A stretch of DNA of 64,000 nucleotides from Mesocentrotus franciscanus. Lineage: Eukaryota; Echinodermata; Echinoidea; Camarodonta; Strongylocentrotidae. The stretch covers positions 5,754,270 through 5,818,269 of the forward strand of contig CP137686.1 in assembly GCA_037976565.1 (NCBI GenBank), written 5' to 3'. Both the position numbers and the translations under genes were made by a program. The number at the start of each line of letters is the position of its first letter. Position 1 is the stretch's first letter. The notes below the pieces were generated by a model. The model saw nothing but the letters and a program-made list of their open reading frames with translations, did not search any database and was not told the origin of the DNA. This document shows positions 1 to 10,300 of the stretch, in pieces.

Positions 1-72
1 GAGCGTGCAAATCCGTGATAGGGGCTTTAATTCCATAGAAGTCTTGCAGCTTACACAATGCATCCTTATTTT
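1..72 (-). CDS. possible partial exon at the window edge, unidentified
   Basis: On the minus strand a plausible acceptor (gactgctcag) is followed by an open frame running off the window edge, with residues such as DALCKLQDFYGIKAPITDL. It would need one base from the preceding exon, so it is not directly compatible with the SMC6 exon ending at 1282 (phase 0) unless another exon lies between. I cannot match it to SMC6. It may be a real downstream exon or a chance frame. Confidence 0.2.
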
Positions 73-1281
73 CTGAGCAGTCAGGTAAAAACCAACCGAC
101 CAGACAAGTGCGACCGACCAACTGACCAATCAATCAAGGGTGATGGTCAGATCAGGGCCACATCATAAAAGGAGATGTGATTGATCGAACTCAATCACAA
201 ATCAACAAATCATTGATCATAGATTGACTTGTGTATAATTGGGGACCTGAGTTCAATTCAGATTGATCACTCTTCTTTACAGGACAGGACTAAGGTGAAA
301 TACAATGAACTTTACCTCATTGACAAGAGTGTTGAAGATTACTGGGTTGCTGACATCAACGCTATCTAGAAAGCAGGGGAAGTCATTACTCTGTACAGCT
401 GAACAACGGATGTCACACCGGTTTGCCTGTATAGTGACCAAGATTGATGAGAAGGGTGAAAGAAGAGGTATCGCATATATAGTGTTACGTCAGCAAATAT
501 TTGCCAGAAATGTGTTATACTTGCAGCAATAAAAGGGTTGTATGACATATGCCCCAGTGACATCTGCTGCACAGTCACTATTAGTTCTTAATTGCAATCC
601 TGAAACACTATACATAGCCCTAACCCATGACAATTTTAATTGCACATATTGTATGTTCAGAGACTGAAGGGCTCTAACTGGTGTATTTGTACATAGAGTA
701 AACATCCTTATAACACTAAGCAGGTGATATCAAGTACCATATTATCATCCTGACTTAAAGCCTAGGTGCCTTTCAAGGTTTTCAAAAGCACTCAATAAAT
801 TACTTCCAAACAGACAGTCAATTACTGCATCTTGGAAGAGCGTCCAAAATATAGACTAATGTCTTTCCAAAGGACATATCTTACCCAGTCACACCACTAC
901 ACCAACTACAAACTAACCAACACGTGAGAAAATGTTGGCCATTTGGGGTACTGTTGTTTTTTGTCTGTTTGTATAGTCTTCTGGGCTGATGTTGGCTTGT
1001 CAGCGTGACTAGGCTATAAGGGTACAGAAGAGATTTGAATTTTGGAGATATATCCACTTGACAGCTAGAACTATACACAAAGCAACTGGCAAATAGTCCT
1101 GGAATATTTACAATCTGAGGTATGCCAGGACTCTGTTCCAATGACACAAACAAAAACTATAATGATAATGAAAATAATATATTTATATGGCGCGTTTCCC
1201 ATATACAATTTCAAATGCACTTTACAATTTTGTTACTGACAGAAAAGGGGAGTATTGAGAAAATGAACTATCCTTGTGTAC
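73..1281. other. intronic or intergenic sequence
   Basis: No exon is supported here. Around 820-895 the sequence resembles the tRNA-derived SINE family seen at 12400-12565 and 23840-23977 (shared core around tagactaatgtctttccaaa), in a truncated form. The rest shows nothing recognisable. Confidence 0.45.
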
Positions 1282-1460
1282 CTCAAACTTTGAAGTGATG
1301 ATGGAGGGTTGAGGAGCATTCTGTGGGATGAGACGATTCATGATGTCCTTGAGAATACTAGCATCATGCAGGTCATGACAACAGAAGGAATGCATCAATC
1401 GTTTCAAGCAAGCTTCCACACCAAGCGCCCAACGAACATCCTTCAGCTTCATGAATGATC
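1282..1460 (-). CDS. SMC6: SMC6 exon, hinge region (partial gene)
   Basis: This is an internal exon of SMC6, a subunit of the SMC5/6 DNA-repair ATPase complex in the nucleus. The acceptor is tttttccag and the donor gag|gtacac. It starts in phase 1 and ends in phase 0, giving about 60 codons. The translation (around VRWALGVEACLKRLMHSFCC, then PQPSIITSKFE) aligns with human SMC6 from the hinge (LALAIESCLKGLLQAYCC, then RPPIIVSEF). The next SMC6 exons must lie beyond the left edge. Identity comes from remembered family sequence, not a search. No stop or frameshift is seen. Confidence 0.88.
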
Positions 1461-1983
1461 CTGGAAAAAACCCAGATTTTTTAACAAAACCTATACTGAG
1501 CAAGTTGTTTTTTGCCGACACAAAGAATCATTACATAATAAATACTCTAAAACTGCAATCCATTTTTATATCAAGTCAATGAACTTAGGTAAAAGAGTGA
1601 TCTTTTTTCATACCGGTAATTAAAAGTATTGAGCAGTAATATGGAAAGCATTAGTTCGATAGGTTTTCTACATCATGGGGGTGGGGGACGGTTGTTTGAC
1701 AATTCATCAGATAACATGTACATTAAACATTTGATATACATCATAAAAAGAAATCTAGGTATTCAGTCGAGGTAAATCATTCTCCAATCCCATGTACCGG
1801 TATTCCTTTTCTTCTTTAGTAAACTGTATGTTGTAACACAGACAAGCAAATATTTTTTGGACCATTGTTGCACGCATCCCCACCTGACTTTTATTTGGCA
1901 CCTAAAAAAACACCTCTGCTGCGGTTCATCACCGCATGTGCAAATGAGAGTTCACTGCTAAAGCAATGGTAACAAATGCTTAC
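1461..1983 (-). other. SMC6 intron
   Basis: Intron between two well-supported SMC6 exons: donor gtaagc at its high-coordinate end and acceptor tttttccag at its low-coordinate end. It is AT-rich and holds no recognisable element. Confidence 0.7.
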
Positions 1984-2162
1984 CCACAGGACCAAGGGGC
2001 TTCTGGTGGAACTGATTGTTAGCAGTACACCGGTCAATCATTGCCAGTAAGTTAGGCATGTAGTCTGCGTACAGCTTCAGCCTTTTCTTTCTGCTTCCTT
2101 CAAGGTTATCTAGTCTTCTCTTCCCAGCAGTTACGGCTTGAGTAAGCTTACTATCTTTGGAT
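1984..2162 (-). CDS. SMC6: SMC6 exon, entry of the hinge domain
   Basis: The exon has acceptor gtgtttgcag and donor ctgtgg|gtaagc, starts in phase 2 and ends in phase 1. It encodes about 60 residues that end the N-terminal coiled coil and begin the hinge. Key stretch: LKLYADYMPNLLAMIDR, then FHQKPLGPVG, matching human SMC6 LKRFGPNVPALLEAIDD and FTYKPVGPLG. The hinge mediates dimerisation with SMC5 and DNA contact. Both junctions fit the neighbouring exons in phase, so these exons still form a coherent reading frame. Confidence 0.9.
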
Positions 2163-2324
2163 CTGCAAACACCATGACATTTGCCAGAACTGTATAACTA
2201 TCTCATGAAACAAATTTAGCAGGATGGTTTAAATCATTAAGTATTAAGTCTATGGCACAGTATTTACCTGTGACAGGTTCGATGTCTGTATGTTTGAGAT
2301 ACACCTGTACCTTCCTTCAACTCA

Positions 2325-2496
2325 AAGAGGCGCTTTGGCTCAGTGGTAGAGGAACTAAGAGGTCTCTAGTTCGAAACCAATTTGATGCGCTAGTGCCCTT
2401 TGGTAAGGCATTAATCCTCATTACCAAGTCCCTCAGAGAGGACTTACAGCCATTGGTCCCCTGGTTGCTTTCTTAGCAAACCAACCAACCAACCAA
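2325..2496 (+). repeat. tRNA-derived SINE in an SMC6 intron
   Basis: An A-box-like segment (tttggctcagtggtagag, 2333-2350) and a B-box-like segment (agttcgaaacc, near 2369-2379) have tRNA-like spacing. A ~100-base unrelated body follows, ending in an (aacc)n tail at 2479-2496. This is the usual layout of a tRNA-headed SINE. It is inserted sense to the plus strand, antisense to SMC6. Confidence 0.75.
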
Positions 2497-3045
2497 TGTA
2501 GTCTACTGGCCAATTGAAGTTGGCTGCTTGTTTCATAGAATCTTCAGACCATCATGGAAACTGTGGCTAACTTCAGTTTTCCAATACATATCTGAAGAAG
2601 GTATCTGAACCACGGACATCAAAACTTTTAGAGCTAAATTCCATTTGGATGCGTCATAGAGCTCATTCCTATCATTATAATCTGCTTTTGTTAAATGCAT
2701 TACACACTTTGGATGGTTTCAAGCTCAATATCAATTTCAATTGTTTTACAGCTTATGAACAAATTTCCATCTACATATTTACCAGAATTTGAAGGTGTAT
2801 CATGCTTAAAATATGCACTTCCAAGAAGATCCTGTATTTCTTTATTATGCATGGTATTATTTACCAAGGGGAAATTTAAGAAACTACTTTTCTTTTTCAT
2901 TTGCAGATTAAGCATGTAATCTCTTATACACAGAAAACTTCACCATTTTATTCCTATTTATTGACATGGATACAAACAGTTATATCAATACATGTCAAGC
3001 ATGATTTACAATTTGTTTATCTTAAGTTTTCATCAAATATCTTAC
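2497..3045 (-). other. SMC6 intron remainder
   Basis: Low-complexity, AT-rich intron sequence between the 3210-3046 and 2162-1984 exons. The donor ctgca|gtaaga lies at its high-coordinate end. Apart from the SINE just downstream, I see no element or conserved frame. Confidence 0.6.
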
Positions 3046-3210
3046 TGCAGTCTGTAATTCTGCTCTCTAGCACTGTTGACGGCATTAGCAAACTGGTCAA
3101 TCTCCCTGGCAGCATTCTGCCTCTGAGCTTCAAGATCTCTCTTCTCTTTCATCAATGCAGTGACTCGTCTTTCTCTCTCAAGCCTCTCCTCTTCTAACTG
3201 TGCCTGGTCC
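3046..3210 (-). CDS. SMC6: SMC6 exon, N-terminal coiled coil
   Basis: The acceptor is tgcaaccacag and the donor ctgca|gtaaga; the exon starts in phase 2 and ends in phase 2. It encodes ~55 charged heptad-like residues (around LEEERLERERRVTALMKEKR and REIDQFANAV). These match human SMC6 just before the hinge (SLEPERLERQKK, NQEIEQFQQAI). An in-frame TAA directly after the splice site could suggest a terminal exon, but the strong donor and the matching phase of the next exon favour splicing. Upstream exons for the Walker A head of SMC6 (about 350 residues) are not found anywhere at higher coordinates. Confidence 0.87.
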
Positions 3211-3403
3211 CTGTGGTTGCAACAAGAATTACCAAAAATTCACGATTTACGTCCTGTCATCTTCACAGTTTATTATGACAAGTGAATGACTAAATTATGC
3301 AGCACCTGATTATATATCCCTGCTTGAAGTGTAAGTCTCAGGAATGATGTAAATTTCTTTAAAATAATTCAAATTAAACTAAAATCTCTCTCTCTCTCTC
3401 CTT
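3211..3403. other. short intron stretch with CT microsatellite
   Basis: This joins the SMC6 exon to the LINE. It contains a short (tc)n run near 3386-3401 and otherwise nothing recognisable. Confidence 0.5.
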
Positions 3404-5417
3404 CTGAACCTTCTGAAATTGCAGTCAGCAGGGCGGTGTTCCGCATTTCGCTAACTTGTATGGCAGGTGGTACATGCTAGAGCGTGTTTCTAAAGTTCTC
3501 AACAGATGGGGCTAGAACAGACTGCTGGTCGAGGGCGTTCCACGCTCGTCCAGTTCTCGGAAAAAGGAGTATTTGTAGACATCCTTTCTGGCAAAGGGGA
3601 TTTCTATTGAGCATTGGTGATTTCTTCTTAACCTTGACCCTGTTGATACTTGTATGTAGTCCTCTTGCTTTAGGCCAACCTTTCCCTTGTTGATTTTGTA
3701 CAGCATAACTAGACAACTTTTTTCCCTCCTGCATTCAAGTGAATCCCATTCTAGGCAGGTCTGCATTTGTGTGACACTGCAGTCCCTTTAGTAGTTTCCT
3801 GTTATGAAGCGTGCGGCCCTCCTTTGGACTGCGTCAAGTTTATTAATTTGTCCTACCCTGTATGGATCCCAGGCACAGCTTGCGTACTAGCTCTAATACT
3901 GGTCTTACTAGGGTCTTGTATGCGAGGGCTTTCACATCCCTTGGGCAGAACCATAGATTTCTCTTAAGGAATCCTAATGTGCGGTTGGCTTTCATGGCTG
4001 TGTTGTCAACATGGTTCGCCCACGTCAGTTTACTGTCTATTTCTACTCCCAGGTAAGGATGAGAGCTTGTTTGTTGTAATTCTTGTCCACAGAAAATATA
4101 ATCCCTTGTCGGAGGTTTTTTCTTATTCGAGATGATCATCACTGAACACTTGGATCCGTTGAACTTCATGTTCCACCTATCTTGCCACGACTCCAAAGAT
4201 GTAAGATCCGCCTGTAAGGAGTCTGTGTGCGTCTCTTTCTCTACTTCCTTGTATACCAAACAGTCATCTGCGAATAGTCTGGTTTGGCTTTTCAGCAGGT
4301 CTGGGAGGTCATTGATGTACATCAGGAACAGTAACGGCCCGAGCACTGTACCCTGGGGCACCCCGGATAGGACTTTGCTTGTTGATGACATACTACCTTC
4401 ACAAGTCACTCTCTGTGTACGGAATGTCAAGAAATTTCTAAGCCACCGATGTATATGGTGTCTAATCCCGTAGTAGTGAAGCCTTTTCAGTAGTCGTTCA
4501 TGTGGAACCTTGTCGAATGCTTTAGCAAAATCCAAGATGGCCATGTGTACCGAGTTACCCCGGTCAAGTATTCTAGTAACATCATCAACCGTTGAGATAA
4601 GTTGAGTTTCGGTGGATCGCTTTGCTCTAAATCCATGTTGTGTATCTACTAGCACATCATTTTCTTCTAGATGGTCCATGATATGTGAATGTATTATATG
4701 TTCCAGAATTTTACACATGACACAAGTCAACGACACAGGTCGATAATTTTCTGGAGCGGCTTTATCTCCTTTCTTGAAGATTGCACAGATATTAGCCATC
4801 TTCCATTGATGTGGCAAGTTTCCATTGTCCATAGAGTCCTGGAACAAATCCGTTAACAATGGTGCCAGTTTTGATGCAAACATCTTCAAGAACCAGGGAG
4901 GTATTTGATCAGGTCCTGGTGCTTTGTTTGGAGATAGGTCCTGCAACTGCTTGAGAACTCCACCTTCATGGATCACTAAATCTGGAATACTCTGGATGTT
5001 GCTAGTTCCCAACGACGGGATGCCAGTTTGATCCTCTATCGTGAAGACACTGGCAAACTGTTTGTTTAGAGCTTCAGCTTTTCCTTGCCCATCACTGACG
5101 ATTGTGTTTCCCACCTTTAGGTCCGCAACACCTCCTTCACTTTTACGCATTCTTTTCATATATGACCAAAACTGCTTTTTGTTTTCTTTCATTGCTTTGG
5201 TTAGATTATCTGACACAAACTCCTGGTCCGCCTTACTTAAAGATTTCCTCAGTTCTTTTTGACAGGACAGGAAGGCATCCCAGTCTTGCACTCTTGCCAG
5301 ATTCCCTTGCTTTGTTATAAGCTCTTTGCTTCCTTCTCCTAAGCCTGTGATGAGTTCTGTTAAACCAGGGTAAACTATTTGGTTTGGCTGCAGGTACTGT
5401 AACAGGTACATGAGCAT
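3404..5417 (-). mobile_element. 5'-truncated LINE with reverse transcriptase (jockey/CR1-like)
   Basis: A 524-codon open frame (5417-3843) carries an EN-RT linker and a complete reverse transcriptase core: SGVPQGTVLGPLLFLMYIND and FADD. A frameshift near 3900 separates it from the C-terminal tail, which continues in other frames to about 3477 (motif SVLAPSVENFRNTL, typical of LINE ends). The 3' end has a short repeat tail (ttcagaagg twice) at about 3404-3421. No endonuclease domain is found, so the copy is 5' truncated. Placement in the jockey/CR1 superfamily rests on motif style only. It fills most of the space between the HLTF and SMC6 halves. Confidence 0.88.
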
Positions 5418-5530
5418 TTCTCTACATCAATAACCCACTACTTGTACTAGGCAAAATTAAACTGATTGAATCTTTGTGCAGCACAAAACATATGACCATT
5501 CGGTACAAGGGTCTGAAAATCAGAATATTA
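5418..5530 (+). repeat. dispersed repeat, inverted copy of 58797-58930
   Basis: The segment around ttaaactgattgaatctttg is found as its reverse complement at about 58797-58930, over more than 100 bases with few differences. It adjoins the 5' end of the LINE here and lies inside a TTAA MITE there. It is probably a fragment of a dispersed element. Confidence 0.65.
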
Positions 5531-5791
5531 CTTATGTGAATGCAATCACTTATGTCGATTCAACAACTAATGGTCATTATTTTCCCACAAAAAGCCATTT
5601 TCAAACCCTTCCGTTTTGAGTGAAGTTCTAAATGAGTATTGTGTGCATGCAACTCCTGTTCAAAGGAATGAGACAAATATCACACCTTTGTTTTCAGGAA
5701 GTGCTTTTAAAAATCTACTGCAATATGGGGTGTAATTCTATTACCATAAAAGAGGTAAAGTTTTCCTCCTAGCTAGTAGTCACTATTTTTG

Positions 5792-5992
5792 TTAAAGCCC
5801 CTCTGTACTAGTTTGGCCAGGAAGGATTATGTAGAGGGATTAGTGTGGTCACTGACAGGTGGTTATCTCATCAACTCAGCTGTCAATTAACATAAGAAAA
5901 AGAGGATCACAGGGGGACCAACGGGCACCGCTTAGGCATTGTTTTCTATATAGAGGGAGCAAGTAGCTACAAGTAGTACAGTGGGGCTTTAA
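5792..5992. mobile_element. TTAA-bounded MITE, family A copy 1
   Basis: 201 bases starting TTAAAGCCCCTCTGTACTA and ending with the near-perfect inverse (tagtacagtggggctttaa). A second copy lies at 21641-21836 in the same orientation. TTAA at both ends is the target duplication of piggyBac-type transposons. There is no coding capacity. Confidence 0.8.
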
Positions 5993-6065
5993 ACTGAAAA
6001 TTCTCTGATTTGAACTCGTAAAAACTTCTGAGAGCACATATCTCTTTATATTTTGCCAAATTTGT

Positions 6066-6260
6066 GGTAACGAGAGAGAGGTAGAGGTAGAGGAAAGTTA
6101 GAGAGAGAGAGAGGGGGAAGCGAGGGAGAGAGGGGGGAGAGAGAAAGAGAGAGAGAGAAAGGGGAGAGGGACAGACAGAAAGAGAGATAGAGAGCGAGAG
6201 TATCTGTGTGTGTGTGCGTGTGTGTGTGTGTGTGAGGGGGATAGGAAGAGAGGGAGAGGG
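6066..6260 (+). repeat. GA-rich and GT microsatellite tract
   Basis: (ga)n-rich purine sequence, interrupted near 6205-6235 by (gt)n. The open frames here are low-complexity artefacts. Confidence 0.9.
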
Positions 6261-6278
6261 AGAAGCGGGGATATGGGG

Positions 6279-6895
6279 TTAAAGCCCAAGTCCACTCCAA
6301 AAATAACTTACTTTCAATAGAACCAGAAAAATCAGACAAACCAATCAAAAAAAGTTTGAGCAAAATTGGATAACTAATAAGAAAGTTATGAATTTTTAAT
6401 GACATGAAAAACTTTGAAAATCGTATGGTCCTCACTATCCACTAATTATTTTCTTTATATTGATAATATAAATTTCTTATTTTTTACCCTAAGAATCTTG
6501 TTTCTTCACACCAGCATCCAAGTTAGATTGTTGAATTTTGATAAACTATTCATATAATTTCTTCAAAATTCATAAAAGTTTTTGGGAAATGTCATGCACG
6601 CAATATGATACAAATCATATAACCTGGGCAAAGGCATGGGGATATCAAGTTTTGGGGATAAAAAGGGAAGTTAATGGGATTAAACTATATAAAGCAATTG
6701 ATAAGTTGTGAGGACATGACGTCACAAACTGATGACCATCTTATTCTCATTGTTCCATAATTTTACATACTTTTTCAAAAATTCATAACTTCCTTATTAG
6801 TCATCCGATTTTGCTCAAACTTTTTTTGATTGGTTTGTCTGATTTTTCTGCTTTTATTGAAAGTAAGTTATTTTTGGAGTGGACTTGCCCTTTAA
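6279..6895. mobile_element. TTAA-bounded palindromic MITE, family B copy 1
   Basis: 617 bases with long terminal inverted repeats (about 120 bases). It starts TTAAAGCCCAAGTCCACTCC and ends ggagtggacttgccctttaa. A longer copy is at 34096-34871. TTAA flanks suggest mobilisation by a piggyBac-type transposase. Confidence 0.85.
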
Positions 6896-6985
6896 GTACC
6901 ATATAAGGTATAAAGTGAACAGTAACAAATACGTTCGTGAGAAAAGAAAGGACAGAATTGGGGAAAACATCTAGACTGAAATTAC

Positions 6986-7176
6986 CTCTTGTGTCTACCA
7001 TTAGCTGTAACTGTTGTAGTGTTTGAGGAACATGGGATGGTAGGTGTATCATCTTTTATCACAATTGTGGTGTTATTGTCGGAGCTTTGACTGTCATCAT
7101 CTATCACAATCACCTCCTCAGAAACAATGGGCAACTCGAGAGAATCCTCGATCATCACCACTTCATCTTCAACTTC
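6986..7176 (-). CDS. HLTF: HLTF exon, acidic linker inside the SNF2 domain
   Basis: The acceptor is gatgtaacag and the donor aagag|gtaatt; it starts in phase 0 and ends in phase 2. It encodes about 63 residues rich in D, E, V and I (EEVIVIDDDSQSSDNN) and ends NGRHK. Human HLTF has a long acidic, poorly conserved insertion at the same place, directly after motif I. Identity rests on position and phase, since such linkers do not align. No further HLTF exon follows at lower coordinates: motifs Ia to VI and the RING finger are missing, and the next exon on this strand is SMC6 at 3210. Confidence 0.65.
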
Positions 7177-7414
7177 CTGTTACATCAATTTTGATAGAAG
7201 AAGGAAATGTTGAAACATATTAATAAGTCTAACACAAAAAAAAGTTATCTTGTAATATCTTAAGATCTGCATCACAAATCAAGTAAGTCTTCATGACCAT
7301 TTAATAATTTGTTATTTCTTTTACGGGATACAAATCTACAGATCTGTGTCACAGAAAACATATTGTAGTATTTGAAGGGTTTAGCAGCCTTTTCACACAC
7401 AGGTAAAATTCTTT

Positions 7415-7454
7415 AAAGCTGATTAGTTTAAAGCGCTTTAAACTAATCAGCTTT
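7415..7454. repeat. perfect 40-base palindrome
   Basis: The arm aaagctgattagtttaaagc is followed directly by its exact reverse complement, with no spacer. It sits 30 bases inside the left end of the TIR element and may be a transposase-binding region. The corresponding sequence near 9580-9600 is only partly palindromic. Confidence 0.9.
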
Positions 7455-7692
7455 ACATACGACATCTTTCACACACAGAAAATTTCGGTGCGATCGTTTC
7501 GAGATTCACTGCTCTTAATATGCGCAGTAGGGTCATTGAGTATTGTATCATGCAGGTTGGCGCGCGCTATTTAAGAGAGAAGATGCTAGAGACTAAAGTT
7601 TCATTTTCCTCTCGTTAAATTCCTTCAATTATAGACTGCCGTTGACGTATTCTTAATTATGATAATGTATGTATGCCTGTATTACCATTTTT

Positions 7693-8300
7693 GTCTCGCC
7701 TGCGTAGCAAAAAGCGAGACATAGGCGCCGCTTTTCCGGTGGCGGCGGCGGCGACGGCGGCGGCGTCAACATCAAAACTTAACCTAAGGTTAAGTTTTTG
7801 AATTGTTAATATAATTTTTAAAGTATAAGGTCCTATTCAATGAAACTTAGACTAAAGGGTTATCAAGTATCCCCAATCATGTGAGTAGAATTTCAGCCCA
7901 CTAGGTCAAGGTCAAAGGTCATTTCAGGTCAACAAACTTAACTATGTTGTGGCATCAGGCTAAGATTTTGTAATTGTTATCATAATTTTGAAAGTATACA
8001 TTCCTATTCCATGAAACTTGAACATAAGGGTTATCAAGTATCACCAATCATGTTATTAGTCTTTTAGGTGACAAAGTAAAGGTCAAATGTCATTTCAGGT
8101 CTGGAAACTTAGACTTTGTTGTGGCATCAACATCAAGATTTTGAAATTTTAGCATAATTTCAAAAGTGTTTGTTCAAATTCCATGAAACTTGTACCCAAG
8201 GGCTATCAAGTATCACAAATCATGTGACACAAATTCCAGGTCACAAAGTCAAGGTCAAAGGTCATTTTAGGTCAGTAGACTTGGATTATGTTCTCAAAAT
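7693..8300 (+). repeat. noncoding repeat with a terminal hairpin and three ~180-base internal units
   Basis: It starts with the hairpin gtctcgcctgcgtagc / gcgagac, then a GGC-rich stretch (ggcggcggcggcgacggcgg). Three degenerate units of about 180 bases follow, each with a tcaaggtcaaaggtcattt motif near its end (7905, 8085, 8250). The hairpin start and tandem interior resemble the Helitron-like units at 50 kb, but the 3' end is not defined. Confidence 0.55.
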
Positions 8301-8959
8301 TTAATATGAGAATTAATAAATAAATTGTTGTTATTTGTTCATATTTCATGAAAGTAAATATTCGAATCATTCAAGTACTTTCCCATGAATATTCTAATAG
8401 TAATTTTAGTATTCGATCCCAGGCCTAGTATGTACATGATCAGTTACAGCTAGGTGACAATATTGATGTTTCGATAATATATATTGGAGTATATTTCGTA
8501 ATAATGTTCTCATTATGCTAATGAGACGTGATGTGATGTAGATGGGCTTTACCTTCCAATTGTTTTTACACAAAATGCTGAAAAATCCTCTTTTCTTAAA
8601 AAGTTTATTAGATAACTTTATTTGTAAATTACTGACAAGCATTGAAACATTTATAGTCTTACCCATACACTAAATCTCATTATATTGTATTCTTATGATA
8701 TAGTAAATAATTATTCTGATGATTCATAATCAATATTCACTTCAAAATGCTTATTATATTCAGAGGATTTCAATTTCGGGGGTCTGCAAATGGGCCACCC
8801 TGCCTATAAAAATAATGTCCCAACCTCAATTTTTCATCATATCGAATTGCGTAATGCTGAATTGCGTAATGCAGGCGAGACCACCGAGAGCGTTTCACTT
8901 GTTGACTCTTGTCTTCAATTCATATTTACCTAAAAATAAAATTACAGACTGTAAACTTC

Positions 8960-9237
8960 TTTTCATCTCCCGACTTACGTTCCTTGTCCTTGATTTTTCT
9001 GTAGTCGCCTCTCAACCTGTTAATTTTGTCCCGAACCCTGTCCCAGGGACGGGATTGAACCCCATGTCCGTAAGTTGTTCTGCCAGGCTCTTATAAATGT
9101 CTCTATTCCTGGAGCCAGCACTGGCAATCTGATTCTGAATTTTCTTTTGCCCCCACAAATCCAACACCACCAGGGTCTCCTGCCCATTCCATACAGACCC
9201 ATGTCCTAATTCCGATTCCGACATCATGTCAAAAGAT
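8960..9237 (-). pseudogene. broken Myb/SANT-like DNA-binding domain gene (transposon-derived)
   Basis: The minus-strand frame from 9227 reads ETLVVLDLWGQKKIQNQIAS, then RNRDIYKSLAEQLTDMGFN. This is the pattern of the Myb/SANT-like (trihelix type) domain found in Harbinger transposons and domesticated relatives. After a frameshift near 9045 another frame continues with residues like DKINRLRGDYRKIKDKE, the end of the same domain. A frame-breaking change in a domain that is otherwise well kept suggests a recently dead gene inside the 7386-9643 element. Confidence 0.6.
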
Positions 9238-9643
9238 GAAATTACCCGGTAAATAATTAGTAATAAGACAGTAAGCCGCGTGGATAATTAATAGTACACG
9301 AATGCAAGCTCTATGTGACGTTGCGAATTGCATGTTGTTAATACACTGAATGTGGAGAAGCCAAGAAGTCAGGTCATATCAAAGAAAGCGCGCGCTCCAT
9401 CCAGTTTAAACACGTATAACCGTTCACACACAAAATATCAAGCTCTCTAGATATGCACTTCGTATCTGCAGCCTGCTTTTAGGGGCGTATGAATCGCGAC
9501 TTCGTATCTATCCGAACATCGTATAAACGATGTTCACACAGGGAACATTTTCTTTAAAGCTCTTTAAAGCTGTTGCGTTAAAGCGCTTTAAACTAATCAG
9601 CTCTAGATACGATGAATTTTAGCTGTGTGTGAAAAGGCTGAGT

Positions 9644-9861
9644 ATTGTTCTTCTTTTCCTAAACAGATAAAAGGAATAGCTAGTTGAATTCTTTTTAAAT
9701 GACACAGATATACATTTCATGTACATTTTAACAAAGGCATACAGGTAATTTCCTTCTTTCTCCATAGAAGGATGTAGAGTCTAAAGAAGAGTGAGATCAT
9801 GTAACATTAATGATGGAATTATCAAAATGGAAAGAATAAGATTAAGAATGTCATATCTGAC
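9644..9861 (-). other. HLTF intron remainder
   Basis: AT-rich intron sequence between the TIR element and the donor of the next HLTF exon. Nothing recognisable. Confidence 0.5.
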
Positions 9862-10182
9862 CTGCTTAACCTGACTGGTCCAAGGCTCATTGCAATCCAC
9901 CTCATCTTCTTCAGGTAAGCTCGGTAAAGATGGAGAAAGGTCAACAAATTCTGGCTCTGCAAATTCATGAAGCACAAGTGCTATGACGGACAGAGTCTTC
10001 CCTAACCCCATATCATCTGCTAGTATACCACCACGCACACTGTCAGGTCCCTTAGCACTGGTGAAGTTGGTTAGTGAGTTGTGGTACAGACCAGATGGTG
10101 TAGCTGGCTTATTGTTACTCTCTCTGGCTAACATCCAATGGAGGGCTTGCTTCTGATGTGGGTACAGTGTACTAACAATGCA
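9862..10182 (-). CDS. HLTF: HLTF exon with SNF2 helicase motif I
   Basis: The acceptor is caattgtatcag and the donor aagcag|gtcaga (a gttaag donor nine bases earlier is also possible). It is 107 codons, phase 0 at both ends. The translation contains the SNF2 Q-motif region [14 protein letters not shown], then SLTNF, then the Walker A motif [13 protein letters not shown] followed by [10 protein letters not shown]. This closely follows human HLTF ([28 protein letters not shown]). The exon ends in an acidic segment. HLTF is a nuclear SNF2 translocase and E3 ubiquitin ligase acting at stalled replication forks. The ATP-binding motif is intact here, but the catalytic remainder is absent from the window. 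Confidence 0.93.
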
Positions 10183-10221
10183 CTGATACAATTGAAAAGG
10201 AAAAAATGTCTTGAAACTTGA

Positions 10222-10300
10222 AAACCTGTATATAAAGACCGCTCAAGGGTGACAAGAAAAAGTGGTCTTTATAGACAAGGGGTCTTTAAGTACAGGTTTC
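10222..10300. mobile_element. small palindromic element
   Basis: About 78 bases starting aaacctgtatataaagacc and ending ggtctttaagtacaggttt, which is nearly its inverse. It lies in an HLTF intron; a related half-copy (tctttatatacaggtgttc) follows at 10340-10360. It is a small foldback element with no coding capacity. Confidence 0.55.

Larger units (their letters stand above)
7386..9643. mobile_element. 2.26 kb terminal-inverted-repeat element in an HLTF intron
   Basis: The left end cagccttttcacacacagg is answered at the right end by gctgtgtgtgaaaaggctg. Subterminal sequence is also shared in inverse (aaagctgattagtttaaagc near 7415, and the related sequence near 9580-9600). Inside are GC-rich subterminal parts (gcgcgcgctatttaag, 7560), a broken Myb/SANT gene, and a nested noncoding repeat. 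The superfamily is not certain; the Myb/SANT gene suggests a Harbinger-like two-gene element. Confidence 0.65.

Noticed and set aside
3040..3046. TAA directly after the SMC6 coiled-coil exon as the gene's stop codon
   Set aside because: The TAA overlaps a good donor (gtaaga) and the next exon continues SMC6 in phase.
4132..4473. 113-codon plus-strand frame
   Set aside because: Antisense shadow of the reverse transcriptase on minus.
6046..6435. 129-codon frame with poly-TH and poly-LS
   Set aside because: Produced by GT and GA microsatellites and the MITE end.
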